Assembly (NCBI GenBank): GCA_964030785.1
Contig: OZ034979.1
Coordinates: forward strand, 35,638,984-35,702,983
Origin: Siderastrea siderea
Taxonomy: Eukaryota > Cnidaria > Anthozoa > Scleractinia > Rhizangiidae
Length of the DNA: 64,000 nucleotides
Direction: 5' to 3'
Positions 43,574 to 54,470 of the stretch are shown here, piece by piece. The stretch's first letter is position 1. Each line of letters begins with the position of its first letter. The notes under the pieces were generated by a model that did no database searches, was not told where the DNA came from, and worked only from the letters and a program-made list of their open reading frames with translations. Position numbers and translations under genes: made by a program.

Positions 43574-44573
43574 TGAGCTCGCGTATTTTCAATAAGTTGT
43601 CAAACATTTATTACAGCCCGCAAGGGTATTGGAAAGGGTTTGCAGCAATTAAGAAATTAGCCCAGGCAGCGAAAGTCTCGGAAGATGTAGCTCAAAACTG
43701 GTTGATGAAGCAAGCTCTTTGGCAGGTTTATTTACCAGCCCCACGGTACATTCCAAGACCGAAATTTGATGTTCCTGTTCCAAACAAAGTTCACCAAGCC
43801 GATCTTCTGTATCTCCCACACGATCGCCCACCACGCTCCCGTAAAACTTTTAAATATGCCCTCACGGTGGTAGATGTGGCCTCTCGATACAAAGAGGCCG
43901 AACCGTTGACCACAAAAGAGGCTAAAGAAGTCGCAGCTGCTCTGGAACGGATTTATAGTCGTGGTCCTTTGAAGTGGCCGAAACTGCTTCAGGTCGATCC
44001 TGGTCGTGAGTTTATGGGCGCTGTTAGTCAACTGCTTTCGAAACATAATGTCGAGGTTAGACGTGGTCGTGTGGATATTCACCGTGATCAAGCAATCGTT
44101 GAAAGATTCAACCGCACTCTGGCTGAACGCTTACTACGAACCAATATGGGGTTGAAATGCGCCTCCCAGACGACAAAAGATCGACTGAATGGGTGGTCCG
44201 ACTGCCCGCTGTTATTTCAGCTTTGAATAAAGAAGTCACTCGACTGACCGGTCAGAAACCTGTTGAGGCCATCAAAGAGAAAACTGTTCCATCCAAATCC
44301 TCGACACCTTATTTGAGACCCGTTGGTGTGAACGAAAAAAAGCTCCCCTCCGGTTTAAGTGTTCGCTATCTCTATCAACCTGGTGAACTTGAAGGTGGCC
44401 GGCGAAGAGCAACCGACCCAATCTGGTCTTTGAATGTTTACGAGATTGAAAAGATTATGATAAAACCAGACGCACCGGTTATCTATTATTTGTTTGACGG
44501 ACCAAAACGTTGGTTTGTCCACGAAGAGCTTTTGGTTGTCCCTCCAGATACACAGCTACCACCGGCAATCTAA
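43574..44573 (+). pseudogene. Retroviral-type (rve) integrase, frameshifted
   Basis: The first frame (43574-44150) has an N-terminal helical domain and the catalytic core: Asp in HQADLLYLP, Asp in LLQVDPGREFMG and Glu in QAIVERFNRTLAERL. Near 44133 the frame shifts, and the second frame (to 44573) continues with STEWVVRLPAVISALN, NVYEIEKIMIKPD and FDGPKRWFVHEELLVVP, an SH3/chromo-like DNA-binding tail. Together this is the Polinton integrase. Its stop overlaps the stop of the polymerase gene on the opposite strand. Confidence 0.88.
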
Positions 44574-47284
44574 CAATGAAACTCGATCGGTTCTGTGTGA
44601 ATGCCGTCTTCCAATACCCAGCGTTTGTCGTAGTAAGCGCTCAACCCCAGCTTCTGCTGTTCGTACGTAACAATCTGCCCATCCCTAATCCTGAAACCTC
44701 TATTAGTTGCCATGTCCTTGCTGCCTTCCAAAGCTTTCTTGAAACGCTGCCAGGTTATCTCGTTTTGCTTCTTAGATACCCCTTTTGTGCTAAACATCTT
44801 TTTTTCGCCCTCAGATTCGTCAACGAAATAACATTTTGAGCAGAGTGCAATCATTCTGCTGCCTTCACACTCGAGTTTAAAGAGCCCAGGGGTCCGACTG
44901 CTCTACTTGTCCCAAGCTAACCACTCTTGTTTTTTTACCTCAAATTCTTTTTGCCGCTCCGGTTTGACGATGTCTTCCAACTTTTCTGCGCTGATTGCCA
45001 TATAATTGCTGTCTGTGTCCATCCGAATCAATTCGAAATCTTTTCTGTCAAAATACCTGTCAAGAAAATCATAATAAAATTCAAGCATTCGAAGCTTTGC
45101 CAGTTGATATACAGCTATTCCTACCTGAAATGGTCTTCTGATTGTGATCCGGGGTTTTCGGCTTTCCAGCTCATACGCCTGCCCGGTCTCGTCAAGATCA
45201 CTAAAATATGCGCTTCGCAAGGCTCTGTCGACTACCTTTTCGTCTTTAGTGTAAATGATGTTTGTTTGCCCCTCCAAAGCTTCGATGAGCTTTCCATACC
45301 CACTATTTCCTAACAGTTTAAACACCTCAGCCAACAGAGCCTTGCTTTTTTCTTTATCTCCAGTTCTACGAGCTTCAGTAACTTGCTCTACAAACCATGT
45401 GAATATTTTTGTTGGTTGATAGTCAATCGTTCGATAAACATTTGTGATCACTGCTCCATGCTCAAGATACCATCTAAGCAGAGGAGCGTATAATAATATC
45501 TTCTTTGCAGACAATGCTCCCACTAACTTCTTTCCGTCTCCGCGGTTCCGCTTCGTGCGCTTCAGGTAATCAAGCATATGCTGTGGCACAGCTTCAACAG
45601 GCACCTCTTTGTTGTAGAAGAACGGACACATCTCCTCAAATTTTGGCCACAAGTTCTTTGGGATCTCTATATCAACTTCTGCAAATCCGAACCATTTTCC
45701 TTCTTTGAGCCTTTGTGTTAGTATGGGAGAGGCAGCTTCGTTATTATAATGCACAACCATTCCTTTTCCACAAGGCATGTCTCTAAGCATGGTTGATAAG
45801 TACAAAGCATTGGCATCGTAACCCACGATATTTTTGCAAAAACGGGGTTCCGCTATTCGATGAGACCTTATCTTCGTGACTCCAACTTCATGGTATCTTG
45901 TGAAAACAAGACTGGGGCCACCGACAACAGCTTCTTTCAACATCTCATACGCTTCTTTGCACGGGCTGTAAAGATTCGCGCCCCTCTCAACACATCCGCG
46001 GAGTAAGTAATGTAAACTAACACCTGGGATGCTTACAGCATCTTTCAAAATATCGATTCCTTTATCAGTGTAGAAAGCACGCATCTTTTCCAGTGCCTCG
46101 AGGCCAGGAGCTACATCGAGATTATTGTAGTAACGCAGCCAGTCTGCGAAGGTACACATCCCCTTTTCTTTGAACAGACGCTGAAACCCATCCCATTCAT
46201 CCCGCGTGAGAACATAACCACCCTTCAGCTTCGAATACCAATCCTCATATTTCGGAAGGCCGCAAAAATCAAGTTTTTCAGGTGTGTCAAACCACTCATA
46301 CGGAAACCAAGATTTTACAGTTTCGCATTCGTAGGCTTTCACCCATTTCTCATAACTTGTACCCGGGCCTAAGTAGTTTATGATGTCGAGAAAGCGAAAG
46401 TTTTTAGTCAAAATGAACATAATTTTGTTTCCATTTTTTGCAACTCTTACTTTACCAGTTGTATCAGATAAACGTTCCGCGAAATGTTCTCTGATAAGAT
46501 TCAAATCATATCGCCCGGAGTTAAACCCAAGAACTGGCACCTGATTACACCATTCTTCTATTTTGAGGCGCTGTGCTTTTGTAAGCATATTTATATCGTC
46601 AGGTATGAACACTGCTCTTACTTGGTCCCGAATGTTTTTCCCACGTCTCTCCAGCTCTTCCATAAACTTATGAACCAAATCCGCAGGATCTTTTTCACAG
46701 ATGTGGGTAGGTTCTCTTTCTGAAGTGTCGCCTATGCTAACAGAAATTGGAACGTGTGTGTTTTCGATAGTTAACATGCCTGTAGGTTCCTTCCTCTGAT
46801 TTTTATCTCCGTATGCTTCAAAGTCATACTATATCACGTGTGGATAACTTTGTATTTGAGTCTGTGGCAACTTAATATTAATTTCTCCTACTTCACAAGA
46901 CCATGCCTCGATTACATGGTAGCCAGCAGCTCGAAGATTTTGTGTACGTTCTACAGTTGCTTTGAATCTATCTTCTCGTGTTTGATCATGATGAGTAATA
47001 ATTCTATTTCGATCTTAAGGGTAACATTTTCGGCATCCATGCCAGTGACATCCGTGATATTGAAAAACAGTCTTCGTTTCATGGTTGTAACCGTCTACAG
47101 GTGCACGCTCAACCCATCTTTCACCTCCATGCCCGCAAGCAGCGTGGTGAATGTGAATTTTACGAAGTGCTGCTTCTTGTTCAAGCCAACGAAGAGATTC
47201 CGGAGAAGATGAATGTTTTGGATAAAAAGCTTTCTCAAAAGCTGTTTGTGGTAATTCAACTCTTTCTGCCGGACATTCAATCAC
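44570..47284 (-). pseudogene. Protein-primed family B DNA polymerase, three in-frame stops, N-terminus missing
   Basis: One minus-strand frame from 47284 to 44570 covers about 900 codons and is broken only by stops at about 47016, 46827 and 44903. Motifs include Exo I YDFEAYGD, Exo II FNSGRYDLNLI, Exo III YNNLDVAPG, Pol A VGYDANALYLSTM, Pol B FKLLGNSGYGKLIE and Pol C MDTDSNYM. The C-terminal GLSAYYDKRWVLEDGIHTEP is typical of Polinton polymerases. Upstream of 47284 the expected N-terminal region is absent, which marks a truncation. The polymerase would copy the linear element using a terminal protein primer. This copy cannot be translated as read. Confidence 0.9.
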
Positions 47285-48770
47285 CGTTCACTGCACGAAA
47301 AAACGGATTTACATGGATAGCAAAATCGCAGCAACTATGAAGTAAATACCATAAATGATTAAATTTGATCATATTTGGTCAAATTCAAATGTCATGTTTG
47401 CACCACATTGTAGCCATAGCCCTTGCTTTCACAACATCCGCGCCAAAATTCGTCAAGTCCCGCGCGATATTCGCCCGCGATACTTTTGGACAGCTGCAGT
47501 GTCAAAGGAGTGTGAAGTTTCCGGAGTCCCCCTGGGAAGATCGAAGGAATAGGTGGTATGAATTTGTTAGGTTTAACCTTGATTCTCTCTTCTCGAGAGA
47601 AGGATGGGTAACTTTGTTCAAATTGCTACTTTTTGATAGGGATGACATTTAAAATTTCTAAGCAAATTGAGTTTGTGCTTATCGTCCCTCCCCTCCCCTC
47701 CTCTCTCTTTTCAAGTTAATTTATTCTGTGAAAGCCGTTGTAAAATTATGCTATGCGCGCGCAGCCCTAGCCGGAAGGCGTTTATTTCAAGCCTGAAACA
47801 GAAGGACCTCGTTTCATTTCGTAACAAAATGGTAGAAAATAGCGAGGTTCACGTCGTAAAAGCAGTTCACAGAGGTCAGAATGAAGGACCAGAAGCCGAC
47901 GGGTCTCTAAGAAACTGTTTCACAATGTTCTGGCGATTCCACGGTTGACACTGGAACGATGGAACCGAACAACCGACCTGGACTTTCAAGGTTAGTGTGA
48001 ATTGTGTTCAATGATTTCCCCTAACCTCAACCGGTTTCTCTGAAAACCAGAGCAAGTCATGAATACTCAACAAATTGTGCAGCTCCCTATTTACGTTTTA
48101 AACAAGTGTTGTTTTGCTGCAACTACAGGACGTGTGAATGAGCGTATGGCGTACGTGCATGTACATGTAGTGTTTTTATACAGCATTTGCATGAAACCCC
48201 TTCGACTGGCAGGCTAACAGAGATTATTTCTTTAAAAGAAAAGTCGCGTTTTAGTGTCGTTAAGCTTTTCATTCAGACTGAATATTACAAAAATAATATT
48301 CCTCAGTTGCTGTTGCCAGGCACATGCTCAATAATTATACCGGGAACTATAGTCACTCAATAGAAATTGATATCAGAAATAATAATTATTGATAAATTAT
48401 CAATTAATTATCATTTTCTGATTGCTAGTAATTGGTTCTGGCAGTTAAACTTATAGAACAATCACTTAAAAAGCCATCTTTAGTGATTTCAGTTGCACAG
48501 CTTGCCTTCTTCAAGTGGGGCCAGAGGTCTTGGGACTAATGCACAAGTCATTTGAAACCCCCGGTCCCCGCCCCCCCCCTCCCCCCAGGCATGGCCAGGG
48601 TAATGAGGGGACTTTCACTTCATATTCACTCCATTTTCGTCCCCCGGTAGATGGGGAACACACTAGAAATCACGGCCTTAGCCTCCCTGGGCGGGGAATA
48701 AGCGGGGCAGTTACTCCATGGTCAGCAGTTTTCATTTTCATGCCGCATAGTAATTTTTGCATACATTATC
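47285..48770. other. Region right of the Polinton truncation
   Basis: No gene was recognised. The frame at 47667-47948 ends before a possible donor AAG|GTTAGTG at 47990, so a non-coding first exon is possible. No inverted copy of the left flank was found. Confidence 0.45.
48515..48690 (+). repeat. GGCATGGCCAGGG-type repeat, copy 1
   Basis: The stretch with a C-rich run and AGGCATGGCCAGGGTAATG matches, in inverted orientation, the sequence at 49376-49520. Confidence 0.55.
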
Positions 48771-48915
48771 ATGACTCCTTTGATTGAACAATCGAAGCAA
48801 ATTGCAAAGCGAAGCGATACAAAGCTGCAAATTAAAATGCTCTGTGAAACGTCTTTCTGCCTTTCCGGTTTAAAAAAGGCCCTTGTAGCCGAAGATTTCT
48901 TATTAATAAGTCTAG
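48771..48915 (+). CDS. Candidate first coding exon, unrecognised
   Basis: The ATG at 48771 opens MTPLIEQSKQIAKRSDTKLQ... and the frame reaches a good donor CTA|GTAAGG at 48915. The composition is helix-like and there is no family match. The next exon was not identified with confidence; a frame at 50384-50577 after CACAG is one possibility. Confidence 0.3.
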
Positions 48916-49375
48916 TAAGGAAAGGTGGGCATATTTTCAATGATACTGTATAGATATTAAAATATTATGCATTTAAACTCACTGCCTTGACCTATCGATG
49001 AACAAGTTAAGCTATTATCAATGTTAATATTAATGATTAAGTTACGCATTGTTTTGTGTTGTTTCGATTAGTGTCTAACTGGGGATTGCTTCTTTATGAC
49101 CTACTTTCATTTTGACAAGAAATACATTTGTTAAGGTTGAGTTATTCTAACTTCAGAAGACTATTGCTAAAACATGAGTTGTAATTTGTTGTGATCTTGC
49201 ATTTTCTGACATCAAGATGTAAAATAGAAAGATTATGTTGGAATAGTTGTCTTTTCTTGTCCATGGAGGGGTTTCAAGTGTTGCCACACAGTGTTTTCAT
49301 TTCACGGCTATCATCATATTTGTCATCCCTCGTGACAAGTTGACATTTAAAAGGGAGTACCCTGTTTGTTGGACA

Positions 49376-49520
49376 TACATGTATGGGGGTGGGGAGTTCA
49401 CCATTCATTTTTCCCCTGGGGACCGGGGAATTCACTGGCTTTCATTTGCATAAAAAGTGAATGCCCTGGTCATGCCCGAGGGGTGGGGGGGAGGGGGTTC
49501 GGGGGTTTTAAATGACAGGT
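49376..49520 (-). repeat. GGCATGGCCAGGG-type repeat, inverted copy 2
   Basis: Read on the minus strand it aligns with 48515-48690: a C-rich run, then GGGCATGACCAGGGCATTCA. Confidence 0.55.
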
Positions 49521-49921
49521 GCATAATAGTCTTTTCCTCAATCTACTGTTTAATTTTGTCTATTGAAATTATTTTGTCTCTATGTTTTGATGTTTATTTT
49601 GGAAGGAAGATAGCCCTAAGAAGTGACCTTGTTTTTGATTTGTGTGTTTTTGTTAAAAGTCTGAACTTCTGGGATCTATGGCAATTAATAACAAGCATTC
49701 TTCATTGCTATCAGCAATCTGAATTAATAAAAGTAACAAACCTTTTTCTTCATTGATTCTCACTGATTGCTAAAATCATTTGAAATCATTCATTGATATT
49801 GTTCACTCTTCATTGTTGTTTTGTGACTTTCAAAATTGCTCTTTTAAAAATGTGTCTACTTTAGTTTTTCCCACAGTACCAGCCTCCACTGCAGAGCAAA
49901 GTAAATATTTGTGTGCAACTA

Positions 49922-50317
49922 AAGGCTACTTTACATGCTGCGACTTGTCAGGCCGATTTGTCGGCCACGACAAATCGGGGAGCGAATCAGCGCCTGTGAA
50001 TGACAATCCGATGGGGGCGCGATTCCAATCTGACAAGCCGGCCTATTCAGAAAAATCCGTGACCACTTCACAGATTTTCACGTGTTGGGCCCGATTTTAA
50101 GAACGAAAACGCAACCTACAAAAGAATTGGGGCAAAACAAATTATATCTGCAGTATTTTAGCTGAAAACAAACTGACTATCTAGCACCTACCATTTTGTT
50201 TCCCAAAATTTTTTATAAAAAAGCTTTTACCATAAAAAAAATGCATGTGCAGTGCTTGCACTGTACATAAACCAATTCGCTTCCCGATTTATCGTGGCCG
50301 ACAAATCGCAGCCTTAA
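49922..50317. repeat. MITE-like element with imperfect inverted ends
   Basis: The left end AAGGCTACTTTACATGCTGC with TTGTCGGCCACGACAAATCG is mirrored near 50277-50317 by CGATTTATCGTGGCCGACAA and CGCAGCCTT. Confidence 0.5.
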
Positions 50318-52182
50318 AATGCAATAGTATGACATGTATCTTTTAGTTATCATGGTTTAGTTTGACTGTGTTGTATCTTCACAGAAAAAAAAAGACAACA
50401 GCATTGGGCAACAAATTGGTCAAGACGGACAAGAAGAACAAGTGCTTGGAAAGCAGGGATTATCTGCTGAACATTAGGTCTCAAAGGCAGACACCAATGA
50501 TGATTTTAAGATCCAAATTGTTATCTTACAAGTGTAAGTACTATGCACTAGCACAGCTCAGAATGGGACACATTTGACTGCAACTACCAGTATCCTTCAG
50601 TTTTTCTTTTCTGATTAAGGGTTACCAACATGCCAGCCAGTCGCAAAAACACTTTATGGAAGCCTAAGCAAACTGTCATATAACAGTTGCTGAGTTCCGC
50701 AGTGTACATGTACATGTAAGAACATTGCATGTCGTGCTCGATTTAGATGTTTTGACTGCACCACTGCAAATCCACCTATTTAGACAGTACAAGTTTGTTG
50801 TATGCAACATGCTGACAAAAAGCCCACTGCACTCGTTGTTTTATGTGAATCAAAGCTACATTTTTATCATGACTGTTGCCATGACAAAAACAAAACAAAA
50901 CAATTCCAGGATAAAGACAGATAAATTAAAGAGCTATCGAGAAGAGAAATGACCTTCATGATCAAAGGAAATTGCTGCCTCAGTGGTCTGAGTTATCGAA
51001 GATAGGGAAAGAAAACTACAGTAGGATTAATATCAATATTATACTGTGCCTTGCATGTGACTATGTGCCTTGCATCTTGCACTCTTGGCTCGCTAACAAA
51101 CGTGCCTCACTGACTCACTCATTGTTATACACCCAAATTAGGTCCATTGCCATTAAACTTCACTGGGATTACACAATTTTAATAAGAAAGGAAAAACTAA
51201 TTTGATTGTGGTAGTTGTAGTCAAATGATGCCATCATGCAAATGTCCTACAATTGTTAATGAAACAGACTATGCCAATCCAAAAAAAGAACGCAATCCTT
51301 ATGCTTGCACTGTTCCTGGAGACGCTAAACCCTTTACATTTTCAAAGAAAAACTGCTGAACAACAAAAATTGGTTCTAAAGTAGTCAATATTTGGCCTTG
51401 TTAATGCAATTCCATAGAAAGCAGCCTGATAAGCTAGCATGTGTGGGCTGGATTTAGGCCCACACATTTCTTTTGGTTCATTTAGCATGTGTACATGTGC
51501 TGTGCCCAGTTCCCTCTTTGATCACAATTTGGAGGTAGCGTGGTTGTTGTATTTAAAGTGGCATGTTTGGTCATTTCCTGTGGTTCTAAGGGTGTGTAGG
51601 TTGCAAGACCCAAAGATTTGAATGATTTTTAATCATAAAACAAACTACTGGATTTCATTTCATGTACTGAATAAGACTTCTGGGTAAGCTCAATTTGGAC
51701 TTGTTTTGCTGCATACAACTACCATGATGCACCAATGGCATGTTTATAGAGGGAACTGAACATTCAAAAATTATTCATTTTCACTTGAGTATTCACTATG
51801 ATGTTTTCATAATTCTTCAATCAAATCAAGCATAAAATTATGGTTACTAATTGACTGAGGTCAGGCTGGATGGGAAAATATACGGCTCTTGATCTTGGTG
51901 CACAAACCTTTGCTTCCCAGTTGTCAACCCCAAGGCCTTCCATCAAATGTTTCCCACCCAGCCTTCTCATTCAGTTAACAGGTCATTGGGGTCAGTGTTC
52001 ATATGAAAAACTAACTGCTCAGCTGCCTACTTTACAGTTCTTGTCATAACATCATTCAAGCATGTAAGTGGAATTTAGCACAGAGTGCTTATTGGAGACA
52101 CTGTTTTTTCACTACATTACTACACTAGCCTGATAATAAGCTCTTCCACTGAAATTTAATGTCATTATATATACATGTAATG

Positions 52183-52469
52183 CATCAGTCAGTTCCAGCA
52201 GTGCCCATCCCCCCCCCCACTCGCAGGCATGAGTGGGGCATTTTTCCTATTGTCCCTCACGGGGCCAGGCATTAGTCTACCCCAGGGCATTTGCCATCCC
52301 ATGATTTTCATGTCAGTACTGTCACTTCCTTTTAGTGATACATGTAACTTCATTGGGCAAGTTCAATTTAGCTTTGATTACTAGAATGAAGGTAAGCCCA
52401 AAAACTAAGAAATTAACATTCATGTACTTTTTTTTACCTTACCTGGGGGCATTTGGAGTGTTATTAAAC

Positions 52470-52515
<46 letters not shown>

Positions 52516-52607
52516 TGCCAGGTTGTTCTTTAAAAATCCTAATGCCCAGGGGTTGACCTGGTGAAGGGGGGAATGGGCACTGCTGGAAGTGACTGATTCA
52601 TAATTAA
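52183..52607. repeat. MITE-like element containing an ATT microsatellite
   Basis: The left end (GTTCCAGCAGTGCCCATCCC) is repeated inverted at about 52570-52600 (GGGAATGGGCACTGCTGGAA). An (ATT)n run lies at about 52471-52514. Confidence 0.6.
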
Positions 52608-53579
52608 TTGCTGCTGGTGCACTTAGTTGTAAGCAGTGAAAAGTGCATTCTGTTGAAGAATCTCTTACCTGTAAGACATTCAGAAAATAGTTCAGGGCAC
52701 AGTTGCTTAAAACAGGATTAAGCTAACCCAGGGTTAGTATCAGTTTTGAATTCAAGTTTGAAGCTTATGATGTGGATACCTGTTAATTCTTTTTGTTCAA
52801 ACTACAACTAAAAATAAGCAGTGGAAACGGTTTCAAAAAAAGACAAAGAATCATTTGTTAAACCTTTTACTCCTGTGTTAGCTTTAACCAGCTTTCAAAC
52901 AACTATGCAGTTTAGCTCTTGCAAAGCTTTCCAGTGAAACATGACTCTGCTTTTACCACCACCCTTACTTTGTTGACGAAAGTGTCATTAGTTGGGCAAT
53001 TTTAGTATTCTTACACTTAAGGTGGCAGTTTTTACAAAAGAGAAATTGATTAGTTATGACACTTTTACTTAGTAATGGAAAAATAAGATTACAATTCAAG
53101 AAACTGATCGTTTTGTGTTATAGTGTGCTGTTAGTTTTGTGACCACAAAAATTGATTTGATATTGTACATTTGATTTAATAATTGCAAGTAGAACTGTAC
53201 TTGAAATAGGGAACTTGGGTGCATTAGTTGATAGACAAAAACTTTGGTGATGATACATGTATTTAGCCCTTAAAATTATCTTTACGGTCAGCTAAATTAA
53301 CTGTTGCTTCTAAAAACACTAACACTCCCTGAAATAAGAATAAATATTGGCATTTTGCTGAACAGGCTTTAGAGTACAGTTGTTGTCGAGGTTATTGTTA
53401 AGTTTTGCCTAAAAGAGCAAGCAAATGTGACCAACGGAAAGCAAACCTGGCATTTTTGTTATATTTCCTATTCAGGTAAAACGATCTTTTCGTGCAGTAT
53501 ATACACTGTATTTGACCGTGATTCATAATTACTTTTGGGTGAATTTGTCTTAAATGTGTACAAATTTATCACGTTTGCT

Positions 53580-54265
53580 ACGGTATGTAAATGTGGAGCA
53601 AAGACCTGTATTCACTTTCTTTGCTTCACTGGTAAATGTGGCCCAAACACGAGATTTGGTTCATGTGCAAATATGACCAAAGAAAAATTAACATGGCATT
53701 TCCTTCATATTTGCTATCCATGTAAACATCGAGTAAAAGCGGTATTTACCATCTTTGCTTTGTTTGTAAATGTAGCGCAAACACGTCATTTGATGTACGT
53801 GCAGATATGGCCAAAGTAAAGCAAACATGGTATTTGCTTCATATTTGCTGTCCACGTAAACATCAAGTAAACGCGGTATTTACCATCTTTGCTTTGCTTG
53901 TAAATGTGGTGCAAAGACGTCATTTGATTAACGTGCAGATATGACCAAAGTAAAGCAAACATGGCATTTGCTTCATATTTGCTGTCCAGGTAACTATCGA
54001 GTAAACGCGGTATTTACCAACTTTGCTTTGCTTGCAAATGTGCTCCAAACACAAAATTTGACTGATGTGCAAATATTATCAAAGTACAGCAGACATGGTA
54101 TTTGGTTCATATTTGCCACCCATGCAAATCCATCTTTTGGGGCAGCAAATATTTAACTTCACTTCATAATTACTGTAGGAGTAAATTCGTCTCAAATGTG
54201 TACTTCCTGTTCACATTTGCTACATTGCATAAATATCGAGTAAACGCGGTATTTACCATATTTGC
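53580..54265. repeat. Tandem repeat, 134-bp unit, about five copies
   Basis: GCGGTATTTACCA recurs with starts 134 bp apart (about 53739, 53873, 54007), followed by a diverged copy near 54246. Units also share GCAAACATGG and TTCATATTTGCTGTCC. Identity between neighbours is moderate. Confidence 0.85.
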
Positions 54266-54470
54266 TTTTCATGCACATGTTATATTTTATAGTTTTGTAC
54301 GTTTCTTGTTCGTGGTAAAATGAAAACGGTGCTGTTTCTAACTTTCGGATGTATCAGGTTCACCCAGCGCACGAAAATAGCCTTTCCACTGTGCAGTTTT
54401 AGCAAAATGGAAGCTACATACGGGTAGCCCACGTTTCGACTTGGATCATCAGCCCCGGTCATCAGCAAAA

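Larger units (their letters stand above)
31283..47284. mobile_element. Endogenous Maverick/Polinton (adintovirus-like) element, degenerate
   Basis: Within 16 kb lie DNA polymerase B, rve integrase, adenain-type protease, packaging ATPase, double jelly-roll major capsid protein and several accessory virion genes. This set defines Polintons and the related adintoviruses, and the size fits (15-20 kb). Left-arm genes are mostly on the minus strand up to 35870, and capsid genes on the plus strand from 35905. The polymerase N-terminus is missing at 47284. No terminal inverted repeats or 6-bp target duplication could be identified, so true ends are unknown. At least four in-frame stops and several frameshifts make this copy non-functional as read. 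Confidence 0.93.
48916..54470. other. Intergenic or intronic region rich in repeats
   Basis: Beyond the repeats listed separately no gene was recognised. Open frames are short and without family resemblance. Confidence 0.5.
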
